Origin: Palaemon carinicauda
Lineage: Eukaryota; Arthropoda; Malacostraca; Decapoda; Palaemonidae
Direction of reading: 5' to 3'
Assembly: GCF_036898095.1 (NCBI RefSeq)
Contig: NC_090746.1
Location: forward strand, 115,440,063-115,504,062
Length of the DNA: 64,000 nt
Shown here: one piece after another, positions 13,023 to 25,098 of the stretch
Layout of the letters: each line of letters begins with the position of its first letter
How positions within the stretch are numbered: position 1 is the first letter of the stretch
Notes under the pieces: model-generated
What the model saw: the letters and a program-made list of their open reading frames with translations, nothing else
Database searches by the model: none
What the model was told of the DNA's origin: nothing
Translations under genes and position numbers: made by a program

Positions 13023-13911
13023 AAGGGTGATTGACTGGACTACCATCAGGGCACTGATATCCAAGATCCATACAATGCCAATTAGTGTTGTTTTTTAGGA
13101 GTGTATCTAAAAGAGCAGCTGACTCCAGGATAGGCAATTGTAAATTGATGGGTTTGTGTTATGACAAAATGCCCAATTTAGAAATTCCTATTTTGGAAAT
13201 GTTACAAAATTACAAAAACCATGTTATCTGTGTTGCACTTTTACTTACCAAGATAAAAATAGTGCTGGCAAATTTAATTTTAAAAATCACAACATACAGT
13301 ACAATATTAAGGTAATGCAATACTATCTATTTAATAAGGTTCATAATGCAAACTAAATACTGTACCATTTTTGCAAGAAAGCTGCAAGAATTGCTGATTT
13401 GCTTTGCAGTGCTAATATAATTTTCAGGTAATCTATACAGACTTGCCGGCTGATTTTTGTAAACTATTATATCCAACAACCTTTATTTCTAGAAACTGGA
13501 ATTCCAAGAACATTCAAGTCTGGACGTCATGAGAAAAATATAAACATTAAAACATTTGTGAAGTACTAATACTCTATTCACATTACAAGAAATAAAGTAT
13601 AGAATTCTATCAAGCATGAAAGCACAAAGTTGCAATTGTTTTCAGTGACTTCAGCATTTTTTCATGAAGCCCTTAAGCAAAAAAGAATCATTGCATGTAG
13701 AGAAAAAGAGCCATAGGCAAATTAAAATAAACAAATAAATCCACCTACTGTCTCAGTGTGGTGGGTGTGATGTAGCTGTCAGTTACATGACACTTAGGGC
13801 ACTAATCAACACTATGGAATGTTGGGACAAAACCAACAATTAAAAAGACTTGAAATAAGGGAGGCATAATCAAGATGTTAAAAAATCACAACCATCAGTA
13901 ATAAAAATACT
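13023..13911. other. AT-rich, nothing recognised
   Basis: Short open frames only. A minus-strand GTAAGT-like site near 13250 has no credible exon beside it. Confidence 0.45.
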
Positions 13912-14219
13912 TTAACTCTTTTACCCCCAGGGTATTTGGAAATTTCCAACCCTTAACCACCTGGGGTTATTTTTTTTCAAGCACATTTTGCAGTATATTT
14001 TTTTTAAATTGCTCTAACAGCCTTAATTTTTGTCATAGAGAGGTCAGGTTGGTCTCATTCTCTTGGAAAATGCCTGAATTTTCTCAAAAAATTATCAAAA
14101 ATATGCAAAAAAATTCTTAAATAGCATTTTTTTGCAAGGACGTACCGGTACGTCCATGGGGGTAAAGGGATGACTTTCGTGAAACGTACCAGTACGTCCT
14201 TTGGGGGTAAAAGGGTTAA
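13912..14219 (+). mobile_element. piggyBac-like MITE, copy 4
   Basis: TTAA flanks at 13912-13915 and 14216-14219. The left terminus is mutated (TTAACTCTTTTACC). The core palindrome is intact. Confidence 0.85.
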
Positions 14220-15670
14220 AATTTAACAATGATCAATAAAAACATTCTTTTTGTATGCATTCTAAATTGTGTATATCTAAGTTTCTTGGTTAATGTAATC
14301 CTAAATCTGTAGCTGTGATTAAAAAACTTCTGAAATATTCCAGCCTCCCATAAATTAAGCTTTCCTAACAGCAGATTAAGTCCTCACTGGCATCTTGAAG
14401 ATTAGGCCTTGGTATTGCTATAAGAAGCACCTGAGAAAAGCTCAGTGCTGAGATGAGATAAAGTTAATCCTACCTTACATACCTCATATTTGACCTGTGG
14501 CAGGATATAAAAGGAAAGATAAGACGTCTAGATTGTTTAAAGAGATCACTTCCAGTGCTAAACACAAGGACAAGAATATTCTTATAACATAGAAGAGTAA
14601 CATGTGATGAAAACTTGGCTTAAAACTAATCTACTTTGGGAACAGAGTTTTACATTGCAAAGTACACTAAGTAATACACAGTACTACACTCTTCAGGCTA
14701 ATACAGTGACACTATAAAAATATCTCTATATATACATATATATATAAAAAAAAGTATTTCATTATTGGCATGCAAGGTCTGTATAATTTTGAAACCTACT
14801 CATAATCAATCAAAAAATCTAATGTATAATCAAGAAATGGTTAATTACCAATGCAAAAATGCAAAGGAAGAATCAAAAGACTAAAAATAACTTTAAATAA
14901 CTTATTTTAATTTCTAGCCAAGTCATATCTAATCTTCCTCTTGATTAACGTTAAAGCTAAAACAAACTAAGATAAAAAAGGGTTCAAATTTTCAAAAATG
15001 AACTGAACTGAATTTAATTTGTGGGTTTGATTAATATCTCAAACATAACTACACATTTTAATAACTTCAAAATATTTACTGTTTTCATTATAACCTTTAT
15101 CTATACATAAAAATACTTACATGCAATAAATGTATATTGTTACAGCATAATAGTAATTCTTGTTATTTGGGCCTTCAGAATTCCTAAATTTGTTTATTCG
15201 GGTGATTTTACTGGCACTAAACACTAATATATTTCAAAATAACCAATTTTTTCAACACCTTAAAATGTAAAATAAAGAATGTTTAATTTGAAAATTATAT
15301 GACTGAGCTATGGCAACCCTGCCTTCCATTTTTTACTATCATTGCTTCCTGCTTATGTTTCAAATGCACAGTCTTTTACGTTCCTTTCTTTACCTTTTTC
15401 AGTTAAGTACATGACAAGAAAGAGCTCCAGTATTCCACAATAAATGTAAGCATGCATGTCGAACGCATTACAATTTCGATCAATAAATTTGCAGCACCAC
15501 AGCCAACTTTGTGTCATTTTATAAAGAAAGTATAATTGAAATATGAAGTTAGCCATATTGAATTTTGTTATAAATCTTTATTAATTCAGAGCACTGCTGG
15601 TCAGAATGAATGGGATGTGAAATATAACATAAAAAAAAATCGATGCTTTGGCACAATATATTCATAAAAA
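14220..15670. other. AT-rich, nothing recognised
   Basis: No gene-like signal. An unrecognised 67-codon minus-strand frame at 15353-15556 has no supporting features. Confidence 0.45.
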
Positions 15671-15963
15671 ATGTTATTTTTATTAATAAAATAAATTTTT
15701 GAATATACTTACCCGATAATCATGTAGCTGTCAACTCCGTTGCCCGACAGAATTCTATGGAGGGATACGCCAGCTATCACAATACTAGAAGGGGGTGTAA
15801 TTACCAGCGCCACCTGTGGCCAGGTACTCAAGTACTTCTTGTTGACACCTCCTCAATTATTCCTCGGTCCACTGGTTCTCTATGGGGAGGAAGGGAGGGT
15901 CGATTAAATCATGATTATCGGGTAAGTATATTCAAAAATTTATTTTATTAATAAAAATAACAT
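15671..15963. repeat. DIRS copy 1 left block (terminal repeat plus internal complementary region)
   Basis: It is bounded by inverted ~54-base arms (15671-15724 and 15910-15963) of the form ATGTTATTTTTATTAATAAA. The part 15722-15864 is complementary to 22220-22370. The apex holds the conserved purine run GGGGAGGAAGGGAGGGTC at 15884-15901. Confidence 0.85.
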
Positions 15964-16386
15964 TTTTCAATATTAAACTTACCCGATAATCATGTAGCTG
16001 ATTCACACCCAGGGGGGTGGGTGAAAAACCAGTGTACAAGACTAAAGGATAGCTAAGTATCCCGTATTTCATATAATCAGTTATCTCAAATAACAATGAA
16101 ATAATAAGTACCTGGTAAGGAAGTCGACTTGAACCGTTACTCTGCCTTTAATAAGATCGTCTTCCTTACTGAGCGCAGCGTTCCTCTTGGGAGGCTGAAT
16201 CAACTCAAAGGTGCTAAAGTATACAGGGCTGCAACCCATACTAAAGGACCTCATCACAACCTTTAACCTTGGCGCTTCTCAAGAAAGAATTGACCACCCG
16301 CCAAATCAACAAGGATGTGGAAGGCTTCTTAGCCGACCGTACAACCCATAAAAAGTATTCAAGAGAAAGGTTAAAAAGTTATGGGA

Positions 16387-17580
16387 TTATGGGAATGTAG
16401 TGGCTGAGCCCTCGCCTACTACTGCATTCGTTGCTACGAATGGACCCAGGGTGTAGCAGTACTCGTAAAGAGACTGGACCTCTTTGAGATAGAATGATGC
16501 GAACACTGACTTGCTTCTCCAATAGGTTGCATCCATAACACTCTGCAGAGAACGGTTCTGTTTGAAGGCCACTGAAGTAGCCACAGCTCTCACTTCATGT
16601 GTCCTTACCTTCAGCAAAGCAAGGTCTTCTTCCTTCAGATGAGAATTTGCTTCTCTAATCAGAAGCCTGATGTAGTAAGAAACTGAGTTCTTAGACATTG
16701 GTAGAGAAGGCTTCTTGATAGCACACCATAAGGCTTCTGATTGTCCTCGTAATGGTTTTGACCTTCTTAGATAGTACTTAAGAGCTCTAACTGGGCAAAG
16801 TACTCTCTCCAGTTCGTTCCCCACCATGTTGGACAGGCTTGGGATCTCGAACGACTTAGGCCAAGGACGGGAAGGAAGCTCGTTTTTAGCCAAAAAACCG
16901 AGCTGCAAGGAACATGTAGCCGTTTCAGATGTGAAACCTATGTTCCTGCTGAAGGCGTGGATCTCACTTACTCTTTTACCTGTTGCTAAGCACTCGAGGA
17001 AAAGAGTTTTTAATGTGAGGTCCTTAAAAGAGGCTGATTGGAGCGGTTCAAATCCTGATGACATTAGGAACCTTAGGACCACGTCTAGATTCCAGCCTGG
17101 AGTGGACAACCGACGTTCCTTTGAGGTCTCAAAAGACCTAAGGAGGTCCTGTAGATCTTTGTTGGAGGAAAGATCCAAGCCTCTGTGGCGGAAAACCGCT
17201 GCCAACATACTTCTGTAACCCTTGATCGTAGGAGCTGATAGGGATCTTACGTTCCTTAGATGTAACAGGAAGTCAGCAATCTGGGTTACAGTGGTACTGG
17301 TTGAGGAAACTGCATTGGCCTAGCACCAGCTTCGGAAGACTTCCCATTAAGACTGATAGACTCTGAGAGTGGATGTCGTCCTTGCTCTGGCAATCGCTCT
17401 GGCTGCCTCCTTCGAAAAGCCTCTAGCTCTTGAGAGTCTTTCGATAGTCTGAAGGCAGTCAGACGAAGAGCGTGGAGGTTTGGGTGTACCTTCTTTACGT
17501 GAGGTTGACGCAGAAGGTCCACTCTAGGAGGAAGAGTCCTGGGAACGTCGACCAGCCATTGCAGTACCTCGGTGAACCAT
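16387..17580 (-). pseudogene. DIRS copy 1 tyrosine recombinase, two stops
   Basis: This is the integrase-like enzyme that would insert the circular DNA intermediate. The catalytic landmarks are present: the arm-one Arg in GKRVSEIHAF, HEVRAVATS (HxxR), YWRSKSVF and the nucleophile in FASFYLKEV. Measured from the ATG at 17580 the frame is 1194 nt, the same as in copies 2 and 3. TAG stops at 17524-17526 and 17320-17322 interrupt the N-terminal part. The longest remaining frame (16387-17208) keeps the whole catalytic core. The N-terminal part overlaps the end of the RNase H frame. Confidence 0.85.
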
Positions 17581-18716
17581 TCTCTCGCGGGCCAGAGGGG
17601 AGCAACCAACGTCAGCCGTGTCCCTTTGTGAGAGGCGAACTTCTGAAGTACCCTGTTGACAATCTTGAACGGCGGGAATGCATACAGGTCGAGATGGGAC
17701 CAATCCAGCAGAAAGGCATCCACGCGAACTGCTGCTGGGTCTGGAATCGGAGAACAATACAAGAGGAGCCTCTTGGTCATCGAGGTAGCGAATAGATCTA
17801 TGGTTGGCTGACCCCACAGGGCCCAAAGTCTGCTGCAAACATTCTTGTGAAGGGTCCACTCTGTGGGGAAGACCTGACCCTTCCGGCTGAGGCGATCTGC
17901 CATGACATTCATATCGCCCTGAATGAGCCTCGTTACCAGCGTGAGCTTTCGATCTTTTGACCAAATGAGGAGGTCCCTTGCGATCTCGAACAACTTCCTC
18001 GAATGAGTCCCTCCCTGCTTGGAGATGTAAGCCAAGGCTGTGGTGTAGTCGGAGTTCACCTCCACCACCTTGTAAAGCTGGAGGGACTTGAAGTTTATCA
18101 AGGCCAGATGAACTGCCAACAACTCCTTGCAATAGATGTGAAGTGTCCTTTGCTCCTGATTCCATGTTCCCGAGCCTTCCTGTCCGTCCAGTGTCGCACC
18201 CCAGCCCGTGTCCGATGCGTCCGAGAAGAGACGGTGGTCGGGGGTCTGAACAGCCAATGGTAGACCTTCCTTGAGAAGAATGCTGTTCTTCCACCACGTT
18301 AGAGTAGACCTCATCTCTTCGGAAACAGGAACTGAGCCCGTCTCTAGCGTCATGTCCTTTATCCAGTGAGCAGCTAGATGATACTGAAGGGGGCGGAGGT
18401 GGAGTCTCCCTAACTCGATGAACAGGGCCAGCGATGAAAGTGTCCCTGTTAGACTCATCCACTGCCTGACTAAGCATCGGTTCCTTCTCAGCATGCTCTG
18501 GATGCATTCTAGGGCTTGGAAGATCCTTGGGGCCGACGGACAAGTCCGAAAAGCTCGACTCTGAAGATCCATACCCAAGGAGACAATGGTCTGGGATGGA
18601 ACGAGCTGAGACTCCTCAAAATTGACCAGGAGGCCCAGTTCCTTGGTCAGATCCATAGTCCATTTGAAAATCTCCAGACAGCGACGACTTGTGGGAGCTC
18701 TTAAAAGCCAGTCGTC
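17286..18716 (-). pseudogene. DIRS copy 1 partial RT / RNase H / methyltransferase-like ORF
   Basis: The frame is open from 18770 to 17286 (494 codons), but the RT begins only at DDWLLRAPTSRRC, so RT motifs before and including YLDD are gone. RNase H is complete to the eye: FSDASDTGWGATLDG, KELLAVHLAL, VEVNSDYTTALAY (Tyr replaces the usual Asn) and ADRLSRKG. Downstream, TIDLFATSMTKR, AFPPFKIV and LVAPLWPAREWF match the region after RNase H in DIRS elements that is usually assigned to a Dam-like methyltransferase. That assignment is from family knowledge. The first codons after the junction are gag sequence in a new frame. Confidence 0.8.
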
Positions 18717-19319
18717 TGACGGAGCCGGACACAAGATCATGATACTGCTGCACAGTCTGTAAACTGTCAATCATGGGCAAGCGAGGAAGTACAGTGACAA
18801 CCCGAAGCTGTCTAGACTGTCTGGGTCGTACAGACAACTCCTTAACGGGTTGCTGAGGTTGCCGCACTGCGTCACAACAAGTCCCTTCTGTTGGTTGTTG
18901 AACGTCTTCCCCGTGACACATTGACTCCGTAAACAAAAAAATCCTCTAACAAGGACTAAGCTTGGACTGCATGTCATGCAACACAGCTCAAGGTCTATGG
19001 GAGCAGGTGTGGTAACAGACGGGATTAGAGGCTGAAGTGGAACCATTACCTTCCCTGTAAGCATGTTATGTTTAAATAAAAGTCCATAAGAGGTTATGCA
19101 GCTAAAGGCTCCCTCCAAATGACAGAGTCCTCAAGGGAATATCAGAAGGAGGGAGAAAAGAACTTTCTCATCTACAGGGACCTTATCCTAGAAAAGCTAA
19201 GTTCTCTGAGTGAGGGTTCACTGGTGCAAAAGCAGCAGACTAGAAGGCAACGTTATGAAACTGCTTGACAGTCTAGTGAGTTGGCAACAACCCAAGATGT
19301 GTTGAGAAGCATGCGGTAA

Positions 19320-19510
19320 GGTATGCAGAGCATGATGTATGCAGAGTATGCTGTATGCAGAGCATGCTGTATGTAGAGCATGTTGTATGCAGAGCATGCT
19401 GAATGCAGAGCATGCTGTATGCAGAGCATGTTGTATGCAGAGCATGCTGAATGCAGAGCATGCTGAATGCTGAGCATGTAGTAAGCAGAGCCTGCTGTAA
19501 GCAGAGCCTG
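19320..19510 (-). repeat. 16-bp minisatellite in DIRS copy 1 gag
   Basis: About 12 units of ATGCAGAGCATGCTGT with scattered substitutions. The unit contains the palindrome GCATGC. Because 16 is not a multiple of three, all three minus-strand frames stay open with a cycling Leu-Cys-Ile-Gln-His peptide. These frames are artefacts. Confidence 0.9.
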
Positions 19511-20180
19511 CTGTAAGGAAAGCAGAGCGTGTGCATGGCGTTTAACATTTCTCAGAAATTCCATGACCAGTGCTAGAGTGCTTTATGCATGCTTGCATGG
19601 GGTTTAAACCATGGTATGAAAATGGAGGTAAGGTATGCTGAACAGCAGAGTCAGAACGAGCTGGAACAACAATAGTTGTGGTTTCCTCTTCAAGACTCCG
19701 ATGAGGGAACACCTGAGGCTCAGTCTGCAAAGGCTGAATAAAAGACAAGCAGAAGGAAGGCGCAAGGGTGGAGGAGGCTGACTCCTAGCATGAGTGGTTG
19801 AACCCAAGGGTTGCGCTTGCTGAGCGGTTGGCGGAAGCGGAGTAGCAAGTTCCAGTTCCTGTGGTGTGAGCGGAGCGCGATGAGGAAGAGGCTGCGCAGA
19901 ACAAGGTAAATGTCTCGCAAGCTGAGGCTCCTGAGGCGCAAGGCTAAGGTGTTGTGGTGCTTGCCTTGTGGAGGGTTGAGCTCGCTGCAGCAAGAGCTGA
20001 GGAGACTGACTCATGGACGGGAGAGGTTGTTGTACCTCAACCGAGTGTTGCATCACTGGTGGAGCAGCAAGTGGAGGCGGAGGAAGAGAGGTATAATCCT
20101 CCTGATCCCAATGTAAAGGTTGCCTTAAGGAAGGCGGAGGCTGAACACCACAGGGAACAGCAAACTCAGCACGTGGCTCA

Positions 20181-20650
20181 ACATCGTACGCCTGGCAGGT
20201 GGAACTGCTGGCAGGTGGTACTGCGATCAGGCGGAGCGAGTGTAGGTGGAGGGAGTGTAGGCGGAGGCGGAGGAGCAACACTCTCAGCCCGACACTCACG
20301 CATCAAGTCCGAAAGCTGTGCTTGCATGGACTGTAGTAGAGTCCACAACATCGTACGCCTGGCAGATGGTACTGTGATCAGGCGGAGCGAGTGTAGGTGG
20401 AGGGAGTGTAGGCGGAGGCGGAGAAGCAACACTCTCAGCCCGACACTCACGCATCAAGTCCGAAAGCTGTGCTTGCATGGACTGTAGTAGAGTTCACAAC
20501 ATCGTACGCCTGGCAGGAGGTACTGTGATCAGGCGGAGCGATCATAGGCGGGGGGGGAGTGTAGGCGGAGGCGGAGGCGCAACACTCTCAGCCCGACACT
20601 CACGCATCAAGACCGAAAGTTGTGACTGTATGGACTGCAGTAGAGTTAAC
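20181..20650 (-). repeat. Triplicated ~151-bp block in DIRS copy 1 gag
   Basis: Repeats start ACATCGTACGCCTGGCAG at 20181, 20348 and 20499. The first unit is longer by 16 bases. The block contains the purine-rich GGCGGAGGCGGAG run and a CGACACTCACGCATCAAG run. Copy 4 has only one unit (from about 52228). Confidence 0.85.
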
Positions 20651-21429
20651 TTGGGGTCGGCAGACACTAAGTTCTGCTGAGGTAAAGCCTTAACAGCAGA
20701 GATCTGTTGTGGCAGAACCTTACTCCTCTTAGGCGGAGTGTAATCAACTAATGACTGAGGAGAGTCAGAGCTAACCCAATGACTGCATTCGGGTTGTGAA
20801 CTTTAACTTCGTACGTCTGGCATAGGTCTGGACTTAACGTTTAAGAGGTCTTGAGACCTGAGACCAGCGTTACTCTGCCTTTATTTTCTCCCCTAATCTC
20901 TTCTGCAGACGAGCAAAATAAGGGCTCAATCGTCTGCGGGTGGGAGTGACGGTCTCGGTAAGACACGCCCACAACCACCGAGAATACTTCTGTGCGCCGA
21001 TCAAGGCCTGCTGAACCCTTATGCCCTTCGACATTGCTTCTCCCCTGGGCTTGGGAGCTTGCAAGAGGTCCCGGACTGGGAGGACGACTGGCGCGCACAA
21101 AAGTACCCTCACGCACTAATCACTTATCACTTTGATTTCTGTTTGCACTTATTTCACTGAACTCGAAACTTTAAGTGGTTTGTACCTGAAATACGCAATT
21201 CTATCCTTTCTCAAAGTTAGTAATTGCGAAAACAGAATTACAATGTAACAGAAAAATCTAATGAAAGATAATTCAGTGGTTGGAAAGAGACTAAACACTA
21301 GATCACTCTAGAAACGTTTAGTTTCTTCCCCTAAAGAGACTAGGGAGAAGAGCAAAAACGATAACGACGTTACTCGTACGCCTGGCAGGCTTGAATGAAA
21401 CGTTTATCCTCTTTCTCCCTCCGTCTCTA

Positions 21430-21452
21430 TCTCTCTCTCTCTCTCTCTCTCT
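21430..21452 (+). repeat. Short (CT)n tract in DIRS copy 1
   Basis: A CT dinucleotide run within the gag leader. In copy 4 a ~700-bp deletion joins at the same tract. Confidence 0.8.
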
Positions 21453-22219
21453 TGACTTAGAACCTGAGAGAAGAGCCCAATCATATATATCGTTAAAACA
21501 TATTATTGTTAAAGGAAAAAACTGAAAAGTTCCTTTATTAGGATCAAAACCATTAAGTTAAGAAAGAATGAACAAAACGCTAGACACGGTTACTCTTACT
21601 GCAACGTGAAACCGTGAACATTCTTTCTCTATCGTAACGATAGAGTGCAAGTTGAACGTTCTGAACGTCAACAACTGCAGAGACAAAACAAAACGTTAGT
21701 TCAACTTTGAAAACAGTACGAGACTGTCAAAGAAAATCTTTCAAACTCTGTGGTGGAAATAGCATAATATGTTAACAGGTAAAACCGAAATGACGGGCTC
21801 AAAGTTTATTAACTTCGGTAAAAGACCGCCTACTATTAGGAAGGTCGAATATAAACAAATATAAAAATTAATTTTAATGAGTTTATAATAAAAGGAAGTT
21901 AATCGAAGAGGCCTATAAGAGGCGGAGAGATATAAAATAAATCTATAACTTTTGTTAAGCAAAATTAAGAAAGAGAGTCTATACTCTCTTAGACACCAAC
22001 ACTTCCGTCTAAGGGAAGGGTCGGCCATTGAAAGGTGAACGAGAGTTCATACTCTCTCGTCACCATAATTAATCAAATTAATTCCAAAAGCTAACTAAGC
22101 TAATATAGAAGTTTCCAGTAAAGCGACAGCCGAAATCAAAGAGAAATACTTCACCAAAGTCGTGAAAATACTCCAAGAACATAAGCGTATCCCAGAACGT
22201 CTTGCCGGAAGCACGACAG

Positions 22220-22392
22220 AGGAATAATTGAGGAGGTGTCAACAAGAAGTACTTGAGTACCTGGCCACAGGTGGCGCTGGTAATTACACCCCCTTCTAGT
22301 ATTGTGATAGCTGGCGTATCCCTCCATAGAATTCTGTCGGGCAACGGAGTTGACAGCTACATGATTATCGGGTAAGTTTAATATTGAAAAAT
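22220..22392 (-). repeat. DIRS copy 1 right (5') terminal repeat
   Basis: Inverted complement of 15722-15864 plus the end motif ATCGGGTAAGTTTAATATTG. It marks the upstream end of the minus-strand element. Confidence 0.85.
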
Positions 22393-23750
22393 ATCATTAC
22401 AGTATTAAACCTAGAACGCAAGAAATAATGTGGAAAAAGTTACGTTATATATCAGACAACATTTAAGCAGAGTGCTGTCGCGCTAAGAACGTAGATCAGC
22501 AGATATTTGGTACGTAGTGTCACTCAACTTGGCCACCAGGGTGGAAACAAATTAAATACAAGAAGAAACTAAGACCAAATTTCCTGACAAATGGTATAGC
22601 AAATATGAAATAGTGTTAATTGTCTTTCAGGGACATCAAAGACCCACCCCAAAGAACCATAAACATACTGAAATGCCTTAGATTGCCTGCTGTAGATACT
22701 GTATTGAAATACAATAAGAGGACTTTATTGAAGATAAGAAAGGGATAGTTGGCTTCGGCTTCCTTGGGAGCTGACTGGTGTCCCATTTTTAGTATCCAAC
22801 ATGTTAACCTTCTTAACAGTAACAAATATAAAAGCAACAATGAAAATAAATGATAAGTTAAAAAAATTTTATCCACATTATACAGGAGAATAATTGCATG
22901 AACAGTAGAAATGCAGATAAACTACAGTAGTGAAAAAACCTTGGAATAAATGGAATGGGTAGACAAACTTAGAGAGAGATGAAGAAGAAAAGTATTAATG
23001 TATTGTATATATTTTCCTTGAATCATACACAAAGATATGAGACATCTCTAGTTGGACAAATGAAAAAAAAAAAAATATTCTGCAAATAAAATGTCTGCAA
23101 TTTGCATGTGAGGCCTACACAGGCTATTTTAAAGTAATGGGTTTGTATTAAAGAATTTTTAAAAGTAATTTTTGACTTACAATGATGTCAGAACAGAGGC
23201 AATATTTCTTTTTTCTATGACTTTTTATGTCCAAGCACAGGTCATTTGGAAGGGATAACCTAACTGATTCTGTCATGGCATACATTGTATTAAATATGCC
23301 ACTGTGAAGAGCCTATTTCTTTGAAGATAATACTGTAAATTCATTTGGAGTATTTCAAAGCAACAACAGCTCTTAGGAAGTTCTTGTAAGATTAACTCAG
23401 AATTTTTTAGGTGTAAAACTTCAATTTAGTCTGGAAGTCAATGTGAAGATTTCTTACACTGAGAAATAAGCTTATTCATTACCAGACAATATTTATCCCA
23501 ACTTAATCTTTTCTGCTCCCCAACAGTAGCAGTAATCTGGAAGTACTAATTAAGACTCTTTTGATATTTGTGTTTTGGATTCATTTCAAATATCAAATTC
23601 ATTCCAGGGAATTGAATCTCCTATGCAAGAGAGGTTACACGTGTCCAGTTTCCAATCTTACCAAAGTAACTAAGGTTAGGTTAGGAAGGTTCGGGAGGAA
23701 TGAGAAGGCAGAAACAGAAAATGTCAGCTGGACGGGGATTGAATGACTGA
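22393..23750. other. AT-rich, nothing recognised
   Basis: An 86-codon minus-strand frame at 22616-22876 is not recognised. No repeat or splice-site pair was identified. Confidence 0.45.
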
Positions 23751-24059
23751 TTAACCCTTTTACCCCCAAGGTATCTGGAAATTTCCAACCCTTAACCCCC
23801 AGGGGATTATTTTTTTCCCAGCACATTTTGCAGTATATATTTTTTAAATTGCTCTAAAAACCTTAATTTTTGTCATAGAGAGGTCAGGTTGGTCTCATTC
23901 TCTTGGAAAATGCCTGAATTTTCTCAAAAAATTATCAAAAAATATGAAAAACAAATTTTTATAGCATTTTTTTGCATGGACGTACCGGTATGTCCATGGG
24001 GGTAAAGGGATGGCTTTTGTGAAACGTACCAGTACGTCCTTTGGGGGTAAAAGGGTTAA
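23751..24059 (+). mobile_element. piggyBac-like MITE, copy 5
   Basis: TTAA flanks at 23751-23754 and 24056-24059. The core palindrome is broken by one base (GGACGTACCGGTATGTCC). Confidence 0.85.
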
Positions 24060-24804
24060 AAGATCTCGGGTATTGTGAGGTCATGGAATAAGAAACTTTT
24101 GTATCAATCTGCCATTGGCAAAATGTTATGCACTACAAAAAACAAAATGTTAAACTTAGCAAAAGGAAAACATTTCCTACATGAAAAGTTACTTCATTTA
24201 ATTGGAAACAACTACATGAAAGAGAAAATACTGATAATGAAAAATTTCAAACATGCACTTTGACATACCTTAAATACCTGTAGTGAATATAACAAATAGT
24301 GGTAAATTCTCATGCTCTTACCAAATATCATAAGTCAAAACTTACATATAGAAAACAATCTTCCAATAGGGTTTGTTAGTAAACACAACACACTATTGTA
24401 ACATTCTAGAGCCTAAAGATTAACTTTTGCATGGGTATACAGTATACAAATTATAAAAACAACTTTACTCTAATATAATTAGTATTTAAGTTTTAATATA
24501 TTTCCTATATATCTTGAATACAAGGGATATTCTCATTCCTAAGATTAAACACACAAACACCCAGACCCAAGAGTGACCCCCTCAAACATTTTGTCTGTAA
24601 TTAATCTTTATTATTTAGTTAATGCAGATGACCCATGAGCCTAAAAGGGGCTTTTAAAACTTGTGTTAAACAGGCTAGCAATGAATAAGACTTCTACACG
24701 CAAGAGGAACACTAGTTTCCCTTCTCAAACACTAATTATGCGACTTTCTCAAGTTTACTAATAGAAAGAATAAAAGGGAGGTGCTGATAGGAAAATAAAG
24801 AAAT
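24060..24804. other. AT-rich, nothing recognised
   Basis: No coding or repeat signal was recognised between the MITE and the second DIRS copy. Confidence 0.45.
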
Positions 24805-25098
24805 ATGTTTTGATAATAAAATAAATTTTTGAATATACTTACCCGGTGATTATATAAGCTGCAGCTCTGCTGCTCGACAGAAAACTCTACGTAAAAAATC
24901 CGCCAGCGATCGCTATGCAGGTAGGGGGTGTACTTCAACAGCGCCATCTGTCGTGCAGGTACTCAGTACTCATTGTAAACAAAGAACTCAATTTTCTCCT
25001 CGGTCCACTGCGTCTCTATTGGGGAGGAAGGGAGGGTCCTTTAATATATAATCACCGGGTAAGTATATTCAAAAATTTATTTTATTATCAAAATAACA
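24805..25098. repeat. DIRS copy 2 left block (terminal repeat plus internal complementary region)
   Basis: The arms TTGATAATAAAATAAATTTT and its complement bound the block. The part from GCAGCTCTGCTGCTCGACAG through ACTCAATTTTCTC is complementary to 31136-31285. The conserved purine run is at 25021-25038. Confidence 0.85.

Larger units (their letters stand above)
18717..22028 (-). pseudogene. DIRS copy 1 gag relic
   Basis: A start resembling the gag of copies 2 and 3 (MADPS) is at 22026-22028, but the cysteine-rich N-terminus seen there is not recognisable. Further on, ASRPPSPGPLASSQAQGRSN at about 21000-21100 aligns with RACRPPSPGPLASSKVQGRS of copy 2. A Pro/Gln-rich region follows (19604-20299). 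Several frameshifts, a triplicated ~151-bp block and a 16-bp minisatellite disrupt it. The sequence joins RT at 18716. Confidence 0.7.
15671..22392 (-). mobile_element. DIRS-type retrotransposon copy 1 (subfamily A, internally deleted)
   Basis: The element reads right to left: gag relic, a fused partial RT with RNase H, then tyrosine recombinase. The right end (ACATGATTATCGGGTAAGTT) is inverted at 15965-16003, and a 293-bp block at 15671-15963 carries an inverted copy of the right terminus, as in DIRS elements with an internal complementary region. A deletion joined at 18716/18717 fuses mid-gag directly to the second half of RT, losing the YLDD core. Compared with copy 2 about 1.7 kb is missing. 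The recombinase frame has two stops, so the copy cannot move by itself. Confidence 0.9.

Noticed and set aside
19218..19564. Cys/His/Leu repeat proteins in three frames (also 51020-51462)
   Set aside because: They are translations of the 16-bp minisatellite, whose unit keeps every frame open.
19954..20487. 177-codon plus-strand frame
   Set aside because: It runs antisense to the gag relic of DIRS copy 1 through the triplicated block and has no family signature.
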